From positions 4,086-68,085 of the forward strand of contig DADA01000083.1 in NCBI GenBank assembly GCA_002494895.1: 64,000 nt of DNA, written 5' to 3'. Below, one piece after another: positions 15,993 to 23,475 of the stretch (position 1 is the first letter of the stretch; every line of letters begins with the position of its first letter). A program made the position numbers and the translations under genes. A model generated the notes under the pieces. It saw nothing but the letters and a program-made list of their open reading frames with translations, was not told where the DNA came from and did not search any database. The stretch comes from Nitrososphaera sp. UBA210. GTDB lineage: Archaea > Thermoproteota > Nitrososphaeria > Nitrososphaerales > Nitrososphaeraceae.

Positions 15993-16853
15993 GTGAATTC
16001 AGGATACCTGAACTTGCTGAGAGAAATCTACCTTGATGCCCTAAAGAACAGGGAACAAAAAATATCAAAGGTAAGAGATTCCAATTTCGATTCGATCCTA
16101 AAGGAGGCGGCATCCCGCTGGATTCATTGCGAGCCGTCGCCTGTTCCTTGCATTACTGCAGGAGTCGACAGCAGCTGGAACAAGCGTGCGTACCAAGGGC
16201 TCAACCTCTATGCCATTGACGCCGTCGCAGTCTCCAGCACAAATGATATCCTGGCATCGGAATACGAAGACGAAATAGCAGATTCTGCGAGGAATGAATC
16301 CCTTGAAACAAAGGCAATGAAAATGGAGGCGAATGTCGCGCAAAAAGCCGCGGCAACTGAAAAGGCAGACACCATCTGCATCGACGGCTCGATAATCGCC
16401 CGGCTGAACAATACAGGCTCTCCATCCGCGCAGGAATCGGCAAAGAAATACGGCGACTCGATATTTGTCGCAAAGAGCTCTGAAAGCAGATCCCAGTTCG
16501 CGCCACTGGGGTCAAAGGCCGGCGACATTTACTATTACAGCCACGCAAGCAAGAAATCTCCGGGCTTTAGCAGGCCCGAGGAAGTCCAGACAAGCTATGG
16601 CAGGATCTTTGAAGTCTACGCGAGGCTGCGCGAGAGTACGCCCATGATCCGGATCGAGATACCAAAGAGTACAGCCGCGGATGATGTCAAGGTCCTGCTG
16701 GATGGTCTGGCGTACCACAGCGTCGGGGGCTACCCATACTGCCTAAAGCTTGCTCACAATGCCTGCAAGATAAGCAATGAAGATATAGACAGGATTGCGA
16801 GCATCTTTCGGTTGCAGAATGAGACCGGGGCAAGGGACGCGCTAAATGAGTAA
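15993..16853 (+). CDS. nurA: NurA 5'-3' nuclease
   Basis: Partner nuclease of HerA in resecting double-strand-break ends. The 286-residue protein has the NurA metal-site motifs AGVDSSWN (about residue 57) and CIDGSII (about 127), and a C-terminal YPYCLKLAHNACKIS segment typical of the family. First gene of a nurA-herA-mre11-rad50 operon; overlaps herA by 8 nt. GTG 15993 is the longest start; a TATA-like CTTTTAAG at 15981-15988 would start the message near 16011 and favour TTG 16014. Confidence 0.9.
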   Translation: MNSGYLNLLREIYLDALKNREQKISKVRDSNFDSILKEAASRWIHCEPSPVPCITAGVDSSWNKRAYQGLNLYAIDAVAVSSTNDILASEYEDEIADSARNESLETKAMKMEANVAQKAAATEKADTICIDGSIIARLNNTGSPSAQESAKKYGDSIFVAKSSESRSQFAPLGSKAGDIYYYSHASKKSPGFSRPEEVQTSYGRIFEVYARLRESTPMIRIEIPKSTAADDVKVLLDGLAYHSVGGYPYCLKLAHNACKISNEDIDRIASIFRLQNETGARDALNE

Positions 16854-18387
16854 TCCGCAGCTCGGCATCCTTGTCGGCGAAACGCGCCCGGACAGGGTTC
16901 ATTTCGAATCCAAGAGACCGATTAGCATCGGCGAATACGTCATACTGAACTATGGCAAGGGCAAGGTCCTGGGGCTGATAGAGCGCTCGCAGGTGACAAG
17001 CGACGCACTTCGCGCAGGCGTCAGGAACTATGACGAAGCGTACGAAAGCAGGCAGGTGGCTCTGGAAAACAAGCGCGACAAGAGCTATCGAGCTGTCGCC
17101 CACATACTTGGATATGTGGAAGACCTAAAGCATTGCAAGTCCGTAATCCCTGCACTTCCCCCGGAGCCCGGGACAGAAGTGTACGAAGCCACTTCAGAGG
17201 ACCTGGGCTCGATCTTTTCCTCGACCAGCGCAGAGTGGATAAGGCTCGGCAATCTCCTTCGCAACCCCGCGGTCGGAGTCCGGGTCAATACGAACAAGGT
17301 AGTTTCCAGGCACCTGGCCGTCCTCGCTATGACTGGCATGGGCAAGAGCAACCTCGTCTCACTGATCGCAAAGGAACTGGCAAGGATAGACGGGACGATG
17401 GTTATTTTTGACTATCATGACGACTACTCTACCCTTGACATGGGGTCCAAGGGCAACCTTACGGATGCCAAGATAAATCCAAGGTTTCTCAACGCCGACA
17501 AGCTGGCAGAAGTAATCGAGGTCCACGAAAATGCCAGTAACCAGCTACACGTGCTAAGGACGGCGTTTACAGAGGATGTAAAGAGCCGGAGCGGCGATGA
17601 CTTTTGGGACGCACTTGAAACTGCGGCCGCAGCTGTCGGCGCAGACAGGGCCTACCGCGAGGCGTCGGAAAAAATAGTCGACAAGATAGACGACGCCAGG
17701 AGAAGGTTCCACGCAATCCTGGACCCCGGGCTGTCAGATCCCCTTGCCATGATAAAGAACGGCAAGATCAACGTGGTCAGCCTGATAGAGCTGACAGAAA
17801 AGCAGGCAAACATCGCCGTGTCGTTCTACCTCCAGGAACTGCTCGACGACAGAAAAAAGGCAAAGGGCAGAACGGTCGGGACGAGGAGTGGTTCAAGAAC
17901 CGAGCCGCGGTTCCCGGCGCCGGTCCTTGTGGTCCTGGAAGAAGCGCATGTCTTTATCCCAAAGGACGAAAAGACGGAGACGAAATATTTTGCCTCCAAG
18001 GTGGCGCGTGAAGGCAGAAAGTTCGGGCTCGGGTTGGTGATTGTTTCGCAAAGGCCCAGGGCCATCGACACAAACATCCTGAGCCAGATGGGCTCCTTTG
18101 CCATCATGCGAATGATCCAGCCAGACGACCAGGCGCAGATATCTGCGGCAAGCGAATCGCTCAGCAGGGACCTTATGGAGCAGCTTGCTTCGCTCAATCC
18201 CGGCGAGGCTATACTTACGGGCCAGTGGGTCAACCTGCCGACATTCGCAAAGGTGGACGAGATCAGGGAACACAGGACGGGAAGCGACCAGAACGCGGTG
18301 GAGGAGTGGAAAAAGCTATCGGGCCTGAAGCAGCTGGCAAAGGAAACGGAGGACTCGTACGTTCCTCCGGGCTACATACAGGATTAG
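16846..18387 (+). CDS. herA: HerA bipolar DNA helicase/translocase
   Basis: Hexameric FtsK-like ATPase that drives NurA during end resection. An N-terminal HAS-barrel (GEYVILNYGKGKVLGLIERS) precedes the Walker A MTGMGKSNLV (about 164), Walker B VLVVLEEAHVF (about 365) and the downstream arginine-rich motif VARGRKFG-type (here VAREGRKFGLGLVIVSQRP), all in the usual order. 513 residues is the normal length. Start ATG 16846 overlaps nurA by 8 nt; 19-nt gap to mre11. The two gene pairs are clearly one operon. Confidence 0.95.
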   Translation: MSNPQLGILVGETRPDRVHFESKRPISIGEYVILNYGKGKVLGLIERSQVTSDALRAGVRNYDEAYESRQVALENKRDKSYRAVAHILGYVEDLKHCKSVIPALPPEPGTEVYEATSEDLGSIFSSTSAEWIRLGNLLRNPAVGVRVNTNKVVSRHLAVLAMTGMGKSNLVSLIAKELARIDGTMVIFDYHDDYSTLDMGSKGNLTDAKINPRFLNADKLAEVIEVHENASNQLHVLRTAFTEDVKSRSGDDFWDALETAAAAVGADRAYREASEKIVDKIDDARRRFHAILDPGLSDPLAMIKNGKINVVSLIELTEKQANIAVSFYLQELLDDRKKAKGRTVGTRSGSRTEPRFPAPVLVVLEEAHVFIPKDEKTETKYFASKVAREGRKFGLGLVIVSQRPRAIDTNILSQMGSFAIMRMIQPDDQAQISAASESLSRDLMEQLASLNPGEAILTGQWVNLPTFAKVDEIREHRTGSDQNAVEEWKKLSGLKQLAKETEDSYVPPGYIQD

Positions 18388-18406
18388 CGTTTGGGGCAAG
18401 GGCGAC

Positions 18407-19567
18407 ATGCTGATCGCACACATTTCTGACCTGCACTTGGGATATGCGCAGTTCGGTCTTGAAGAGCGCGAAGAAGATGTCTACGAGACGTTCAAGGAAG
18501 CAATAGACATCTCGATAAGGGAAGGTGTCAGGGGAGTGATACTTGCCGGGGATCTTTTCCACAGCCCGCGTCCTTCGGGCAAGGCGATCATTACTCTTGG
18601 CAATGCGCTAAAAAAGCTAAAGGAAAACAATATCTCTGCAGCATTCGTGCTGGGCGAGCACGACATCAGCAGACTCCGCGATGTGCCCTTTGCCTACCTC
18701 TTTAACAACCTGGGGCTCGCCAAGAGGCTCAGGCTCGACGAGCCGCTTGCAATTGACGACTGCGTGATCTTCGGAGAGAACAAGGAACGCCGCGGCAACA
18801 TCGATTCGCTGATCGACAGACTCAAAAACGCAGGCAGGGCCGCACGACAGCACGAAGGCAGGAAAAAGATTCTGGTGCTGCACCAGGGTCTCACCGACCT
18901 TAACAAGTTCGCGGGGGAAATGAACTCGACAGACCTTCCGCCCGGTTTTGACTATTACGCGATGGGCCACTACCACGACCATGTCGAAAAGCGCTACGAT
19001 TCTCTTGGGGGACTGCTCGCATATCCCGGCTCGCTCGATCTCACCCCAAGCGAAGGCATCAAGGAGACGGAAAAGGGATTCATCATTGCCGACCTTTCCG
19101 GACAAGAAACAACCACCCATTGGATACGGCTAGAGCAGGTGAGGCAGCAGTTCTCTATCAGGATAAACTATGCAGAGATGGCCAATGAAATACCCAGGAT
19201 TTTTGAGAAGGTCCGGACTGTGAGCAACAATGGAAAAAAGCCAGTCGCCAGGATAGAGGTATCGGGACTCGACATAGATCCGAGGACTGTTGCCGCCAGC
19301 CTTGTCAGGCTAAACGACTATTGCCTGCACTATGTCTGGCAGCCAATAGAGGAGGGAAGGCCCGGGGCGACTGCCTACGATTCTCGCCCGGCGGATATAG
19401 ACAGCGAGCTCTACCGGCTTTCTACAAGGGCCCTGGAATCCGATGAACTCGCCCAGTTTGCGATAGGAGAAATCCTCCCACTTTCAACCGACAGTAATGC
19501 CAGCGCGGTCCTTGACCTCGTGTGGGAAGCTTACAAGTCCAGACGATTCGGGAAGGACACAAGATGA
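18407..19567 (+). CDS. mre11: Mre11 double-strand-break nuclease
   Basis: Mn-dependent nuclease of the Mre11-Rad50 complex. Phosphoesterase motifs occur in order: DLHLG (about 9), AGDLFHS (about 46), GEHDI (about 84), LHQGL (about 165) and GHYHDH (about 185). In the third motif the usual metal-ligand Asn of GNHD is Glu; other acid variants (GDHD) occur in crenarchaeal relatives, so the site is probably still active. 386 residues is typical of archaea. Stop overlaps the rad50 start as ATGA, implying translational coupling. Confidence 0.94.
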   Translation: MLIAHISDLHLGYAQFGLEEREEDVYETFKEAIDISIREGVRGVILAGDLFHSPRPSGKAIITLGNALKKLKENNISAAFVLGEHDISRLRDVPFAYLFNNLGLAKRLRLDEPLAIDDCVIFGENKERRGNIDSLIDRLKNAGRAARQHEGRKKILVLHQGLTDLNKFAGEMNSTDLPPGFDYYAMGHYHDHVEKRYDSLGGLLAYPGSLDLTPSEGIKETEKGFIIADLSGQETTTHWIRLEQVRQQFSIRINYAEMANEIPRIFEKVRTVSNNGKKPVARIEVSGLDIDPRTVAASLVRLNDYCLHYVWQPIEEGRPGATAYDSRPADIDSELYRLSTRALESDELAQFAIGEILPLSTDSNASAVLDLVWEAYKSRRFGKDTR

Positions 19568-21651
19568 TAAAGGACATCAGGCTGCAGGACTTTATCGCGC
19601 ACAAAGACACCCGGCTGGAATTTGGAAAGGGGATAACCATCTTTGTGGGGCATAACGGTTCGGGCAAGTCCTCGGTAATAGACGCAATAACGTTCGCGCT
19701 CTTTGGCGAGCACACAAGAAAGTCTGGAAAGAACCTTGTCCGAAGGGGTGCGGGCCAGTGCACCGTGCAGATGCGCTTTGAAATAAATTCAAGGGAATAC
19801 CAGGCGACGCGCATTTCCGGCGCCCAGCCCTTTTCGCAGCTGACACTTGTTTCGGAAGGAGGCAAGGAGGTAAGCAGGCACCTGGTCGGTGGGGAGCGAA
19901 AGCAGTTTGGCGAGTCCGTGAGCTTCGAGGTAGCTCGGGTCCTAGGGCTAGACTACGACAAGATGCGCGTCGCCGCAGTAGTCCAGCAGGGAGAGCTCTT
20001 GAGGATCGTCGACGCGCCGCCCAAGGAATTCAAGGAGCTACTTAATGGCCTGATAGGGATTGACAGGCTGGACCGGGCGTCCAGCGTCATGCTCGAAGTA
20101 GTCAGGGGCTTTCGCGAAAGGCTGCGGGACGAAAACGGCTACACCGACTTGGAGATACCCAGGGTAGAAGATCTGGTAACACAAAAGGAACATGAAAAAA
20201 AGCAGGCAGAGTCGATGCTGCAGGAATTCGAGGATGAAAAAGTGATGCTTGAAGAGAAAATAGTCAGACTCGAAAGTGAAATTTTGCAGCTTGAACCCGT
20301 AATCCAGAGGACGCAGGAGCTCGGCAGCCGCGAGAAATTGCTCATCAGGCATGTTGCAGAAAAACGGGCCTCCATCGAAGGCGAAGTGGTGCGGCTTGGA
20401 AGGCTGGTGAAGGAGGCAACAGGTTCGCTTGCTGCACTTCAGAAAAGAGACGAGGTGCGCATGCGGCTCAGGATGGTGAGGGCAGAGTCCGAGGAAATGC
20501 AGAAAAAGGCGGAGGAAAACGAACGGGCCTATGGCGAGCTCAGGGGATTGCTAGAATTTTCTGGCAGGCTCCAGCTTGCCGACGGCAAGTGCCCAGTCTG
20601 CAATTCTCCTGTCGCCAGGCTGAACGACATGTTCGATGTATCGCACCTGCAAACGGAAATCAGGGCCCAGGAGCAGGAAAAGTTCAGGCTCCAGCGCGCA
20701 AAAGTAGAGCTGAGAAAGGAAGAGCAGGAATTGCTAGAGCATGACAAGAGAATAGCCGCGGCTGAAAAGTTTCTTTCACACAGCTCTATCAGTACGCATG
20801 ATGAAGTGCAAGGACTGGAATCTGATCTGGAAGCAAAGAAAAGGGACCTTGAAAAGCTCCCGGAAGAGATTGTCAAAGTTGGCGCGGATCCCTTCGGGCT
20901 TGCAATAGATGGAATATCGACATCACTTGCGGAAGAAATCGTTGTACTGAGGCAGCAGACAAGCGGCATCACCCATCAAAAGTATACGGATGCAAAGCTG
21001 GAGAAGGACATGGTTTCCAGAAAGCTGCAGGACGCCAACAGAAAGATAGGGGGATACCAAAAGACGATAGGCGATGCAGAGGTCGCAATAGACTCTGCGA
21101 AAAAGACTATAGTGCAACTCCAGGAGGCAGCAGGGTTCACCAAGATTTTGGAAAATATCCGGTCGCAAATTTTCAACAGGGATGGGCCCATCGGAACGAG
21201 CCTGCGATCGTGGGCAATCAAGGTCATTTCAGAAAAGGCGTCAGACTATGCATCTCTATTCAACATCGGGATCTCTAGGATCCAGCTCGCAGAAAAGGCA
21301 CGAGATGTCTCGATAACCTGCTATGGAAGGCAGGGCGAGATCGACATTGATTCACTGTCCGGCGGCGAAAAGGTCGCTGTAGCACTGGCACTCAGGCTAG
21401 GGATAGCGTTCATGATGGGCTCTAGCAAGCTAGATTTCGTGATCCTTGACGAGCCGACAACCCATCTGGACGAAGACAGGAGGAAGGCACTTGTCAGGAT
21501 AATATCGGATGCGTTCAGGGAGGGCGCGGGTCCGCTGTCGCAGCTGATAATAATAACGCACGATTCAGACATTTTCGAGGATTCAGAGGTGGACAGGATA
21601 TTCCGGTTCACAATGACGACGGATGGATCAAAGGTATCACAGGAAGGCTAA
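19564..21651 (+). CDS. rad50: Rad50 SMC-like ATPase
   Basis: ATPase and tether of the Mre11 complex. ATP-binding loop GHNGSGKSSV (about residue 30), long coiled coils rich in Glu/Lys/Leu, a zinc hook CPVC near the middle (about residue 343), then the signature LSGGEKVAVALALRLGIA and Walker B LDFVILDEPTTHLDE near the C-terminus. At 695 residues it is shorter than many archaeal Rad50 (850-900), with a shortened coiled coil. ATG 19564 is the correct start (ATGA overlap with mre11); the open frame extends further upstream only within mre11. Confidence 0.95.
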   Translation: MIKDIRLQDFIAHKDTRLEFGKGITIFVGHNGSGKSSVIDAITFALFGEHTRKSGKNLVRRGAGQCTVQMRFEINSREYQATRISGAQPFSQLTLVSEGGKEVSRHLVGGERKQFGESVSFEVARVLGLDYDKMRVAAVVQQGELLRIVDAPPKEFKELLNGLIGIDRLDRASSVMLEVVRGFRERLRDENGYTDLEIPRVEDLVTQKEHEKKQAESMLQEFEDEKVMLEEKIVRLESEILQLEPVIQRTQELGSREKLLIRHVAEKRASIEGEVVRLGRLVKEATGSLAALQKRDEVRMRLRMVRAESEEMQKKAEENERAYGELRGLLEFSGRLQLADGKCPVCNSPVARLNDMFDVSHLQTEIRAQEQEKFRLQRAKVELRKEEQELLEHDKRIAAAEKFLSHSSISTHDEVQGLESDLEAKKRDLEKLPEEIVKVGADPFGLAIDGISTSLAEEIVVLRQQTSGITHQKYTDAKLEKDMVSRKLQDANRKIGGYQKTIGDAEVAIDSAKKTIVQLQEAAGFTKILENIRSQIFNRDGPIGTSLRSWAIKVISEKASDYASLFNIGISRIQLAEKARDVSITCYGRQGEIDIDSLSGGEKVAVALALRLGIAFMMGSSKLDFVILDEPTTHLDEDRRKALVRIISDAFREGAGPLSQLIIITHDSDIFEDSEVDRIFRFTMTTDGSKVSQEG

Positions 21652-21904
21652 ACCCAAGGTCTTCCCACACATTTCCCATTGTATTTCAACCATGATCTTA
21701 ATTTTCTGGTTTATAAACTTAATAGAGTTTATCAACCAATATAGGTTTATACACCAAAATATGAAGGCTCAAGTTGATATCGGCTCCAGAAGTCAAATTA
21801 AACGATACTCATTGACCGAGGTCCCGAGTTTTCGTCCGCGAAAATCATTCTTTCGATTTTGGTGCATAACAGTAGGCGGTCAGATCCGGGGGTAATTTCA
21901 GGCG
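21652..21904. other. Intergenic, AT-rich, no confident gene
   Basis: About 250 nt between rad50 and the cupin gene, which converge. It holds three GTTTAT copies (about 21709-21750) and a 9-bp inverted pair CACCAAAAT/ATTTTGGTG 95 nt apart. A 44-codon plus frame from 21761 has no good promoter. The inverted pair could be the trace of a lost element or chance. Confidence 0.4.
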
Positions 21905-22243
21905 TTAGCGCTTGTAGTCGTCCTCTAGCCTGGTGATGTCTGACTCATCAAACTCGCCAGTTGATATTTCCAGAACCACGGCATCGCTCCCCGCGCCTAT
22001 GAGCCGGTGGACCGCTTTTTTCGGTATCGTTGCAGAATCACCGGTCTGAAGTAGTTTCGTTTCATCTCCTATCTGTACCTTGACTGGCCCCTTGACGACC
22101 TTCCAGAATTCAGATCGGTTGTCATGGTACTGGAGGGAGAGCCTCTTGTCGCCGTCGACGTATACGAGCTTTACCGTGCATGGCTCGTTCAGGGTATACC
22201 GCTCAAAGTGGCCCCAGGGGCGTTTTTCAGATATCACTTCCAA
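21905..22243 (-). CDS. Cupin, mannose-6-phosphate isomerase type II-like
   Basis: A single-domain cupin of 112 residues. The N-terminal EKRPWGHFERY and the motif SLQYHDNRSEFWKVVKGPVKV, then TGDSATIPKKAVHRL, match the C-terminal isomerase domain of two-domain GDP-mannose pyrophosphorylase/PMI proteins (metal-binding His and Glu are present: H40, E45, H79 approximately). It may isomerise mannose-6-phosphate for surface glycans; other sugar-binding cupin roles remain possible. TTG 22243 start agrees with the TATA TTTAAAAAG at about 22259-22266. Confidence 0.82.
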   Translation of the reverse strand: MEVISEKRPWGHFERYTLNEPCTVKLVYVDGDKRLSLQYHDNRSEFWKVVKGPVKVQIGDETKLLQTGDSATIPKKAVHRLIGAGSDAVVLEISTGEFDESDITRLEDDYKR

Positions 22244-22375
22244 TAATCTAGTGCGAAACTTTTTAAACGTATGTAGGAACGAGCGCCATCAAACGTCCGG
22301 GATACTAGAGGCTTGGCGGAAGGGGCAGGCAGGGCAAATAAAAGCGACCAGAGCTACCAACAGCCAGGATTCTAT

Positions 22376-23089
22376 TTATGAATAGAACTCTGAGCCCAGC
22401 TGAATGAGCGAGCTATTCGCGCTTTCTAGAGAAAGCGCTGCATCATAATATTGGCCATCAGCTACCAAAGTCTTGGAATTTTCTATGACACCGGCGATCT
22501 CTACTAGTTTTGCCTCCGTCTTCTCAATTTTATCCGTCTCGACCCATGGATAATCGGCATCAGGACCGTCATCTGAAATTTCGGCCGCATGGTCGAAAAT
22601 CTGCTTTTGTTCTTCGAGATAGGCAGCCATTTCTTGCTCAAAGTCATGTACCGCTAGTCCCATCCATTCAGCCCTTTCAAGGACTGCCAAAGTCGCCCCC
22701 TCGCAATAGATTGTTGCATATTCTTGAAGCGATTCCTGCATGTTTGCATCGCCTATTTTGCCTGACGCAGAGTCACATCCATAAGAGATCAGACCCACGC
22801 TCGGAAAAGCCATGGCGCTTATCTCGGTTATCAGTTCTGGCCTGCTGCAATATTCATTCATAAGCATGGACGCGGCGACGCGCCTGGTTTCATTTCTTCC
22901 TTCGCCATCAATGTCTATGACCAAATACTTGATATTTCCGGCTAGAGACGTACAATCGTCCTCTTTTGTCAACTGCTGTGAGGGTGAAGCTGCTAGTGGA
23001 AAGGCAAAAGCCACAGATAGACCAATAGCGACGGCTGTGATTAGGACAACAATGAATGCAATTCTTGCCCTCCTTGTTCCGCGAGACAT
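22376..23089 (-). CDS. Secreted or membrane-anchored four-cysteine protein
   Basis: Unrecognised 237-residue protein. A basic N-terminus and hydrophobic stretch (AFIVVLITAVAIGLSVAFAFPLA) form a signal peptide or anchor. The outer part contains four cysteines (DDCTSL, EYCSRP, YGCDS, IYCEGA), probably two disulfides, and a helical C-terminal half with repeated charged helices (EKTEAKLVEIAGVIENSK). ATG 23089 lies 27 nt from a TATA box (CATATAT on the minus strand at about 23113-23120). Divergent from the hairpin-rich region and the RTX-like gene; belongs to the surface island by position. Confidence 0.65.
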   Translation of the reverse strand: MSRGTRRARIAFIVVLITAVAIGLSVAFAFPLAASPSQQLTKEDDCTSLAGNIKYLVIDIDGEGRNETRRVAASMLMNEYCSRPELITEISAMAFPSVGLISYGCDSASGKIGDANMQESLQEYATIYCEGATLAVLERAEWMGLAVHDFEQEMAAYLEEQKQIFDHAAEISDDGPDADYPWVETDKIEKTEAKLVEIAGVIENSKTLVADGQYYDAALSLESANSSLIQLGSEFYS

Positions 23090-23168
23090 TGACAGCTACT
23101 CCTACTTTTCCTGATATATGAGGGATGTTGAATCTGAGTTATAGCAGATCAGTTCCGGAATCCGGCCG

Positions 23169-23292
23169 CTAGTAGAGGCCACTGTGATCCGCAATGCGGA
23201 ACAAAAAAGTGAAACGGATCAGGGGACGGCGAGCAAACGCCGTTTCGACACCCCGACCGCAAGACATGAGGTCCGTAGATCTGATCTACGGT
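23169..23292 (+). ncRNA. Candidate structured RNA made of adjacent hairpins
   Basis: From 23187 four stems follow one another with almost no spacer: GATCCG/CGGATC (23187-23221, with an alternative inner TCCGC/GCGGA stem at 23189-23201), GGGG..CCCC enclosing ACGGCG/CGCCGT (23223-23255), GACC/GGTC (23256-23274), and CCGTAGATC/GATCTACGG (23274-23292). A further GGCC/GGCC pair lies at 23165-23181. A TATA-like TTATAGC at about 23139-23146 would start a plus-strand transcript near 23169. No SRP, RNase P or C/D-box signature is seen. The 5' end and function are uncertain; it may also be an RNA leader for the RTX-like gene. Confidence 0.4.
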
Positions 23293-23442
23293 ATTGCATG
23301 AAGATAATTACATTCTATTAAACACGTACGTAACAGTTCGCCGCTATAATGGTATTATGTGGTTAGCTACTATCGCGAGCTTTGTTCCCTACCAACTGCT
23401 ATATGCCACCTTTAGCATTGGTCATTATCGCGTATGTCATAA

Positions 23443-23456
23443 TGGATTAATATTGT
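23443..23456 (+). promoter_or_regulatory. TATA box of the RTX-like gene
   Basis: GGATTAATATTG, centre about 27 nt upstream of the ATG at 23476; predicts a leaderless mRNA and suggests the structured segment further upstream is a separate transcript. Confidence 0.55.
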
Positions 23457-23475
23457 TCCTCTCACCTACACACAA

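Noticed and set aside
21752..21864. 9-bp inverted repeat CACCAAAAT/ATTTTGGTG as insertion-sequence ends
   Set aside because: Too short, 95 nt apart, without target duplication or transposase; chance is likely.
21623..21895. 90-codon frame overlapping the end of rad50 and running into the intergenic region
   Set aside because: No promoter at proper distance and atypical composition; begins inside rad50.
23165..23292. Identification of the hairpin string as SRP RNA, RNase P RNA or a C/D-box guide
   Set aside because: None of the conserved motifs of those RNAs (GGAAGG-type SRP loop, GAGGAAAGUC, paired C and D boxes) is present.
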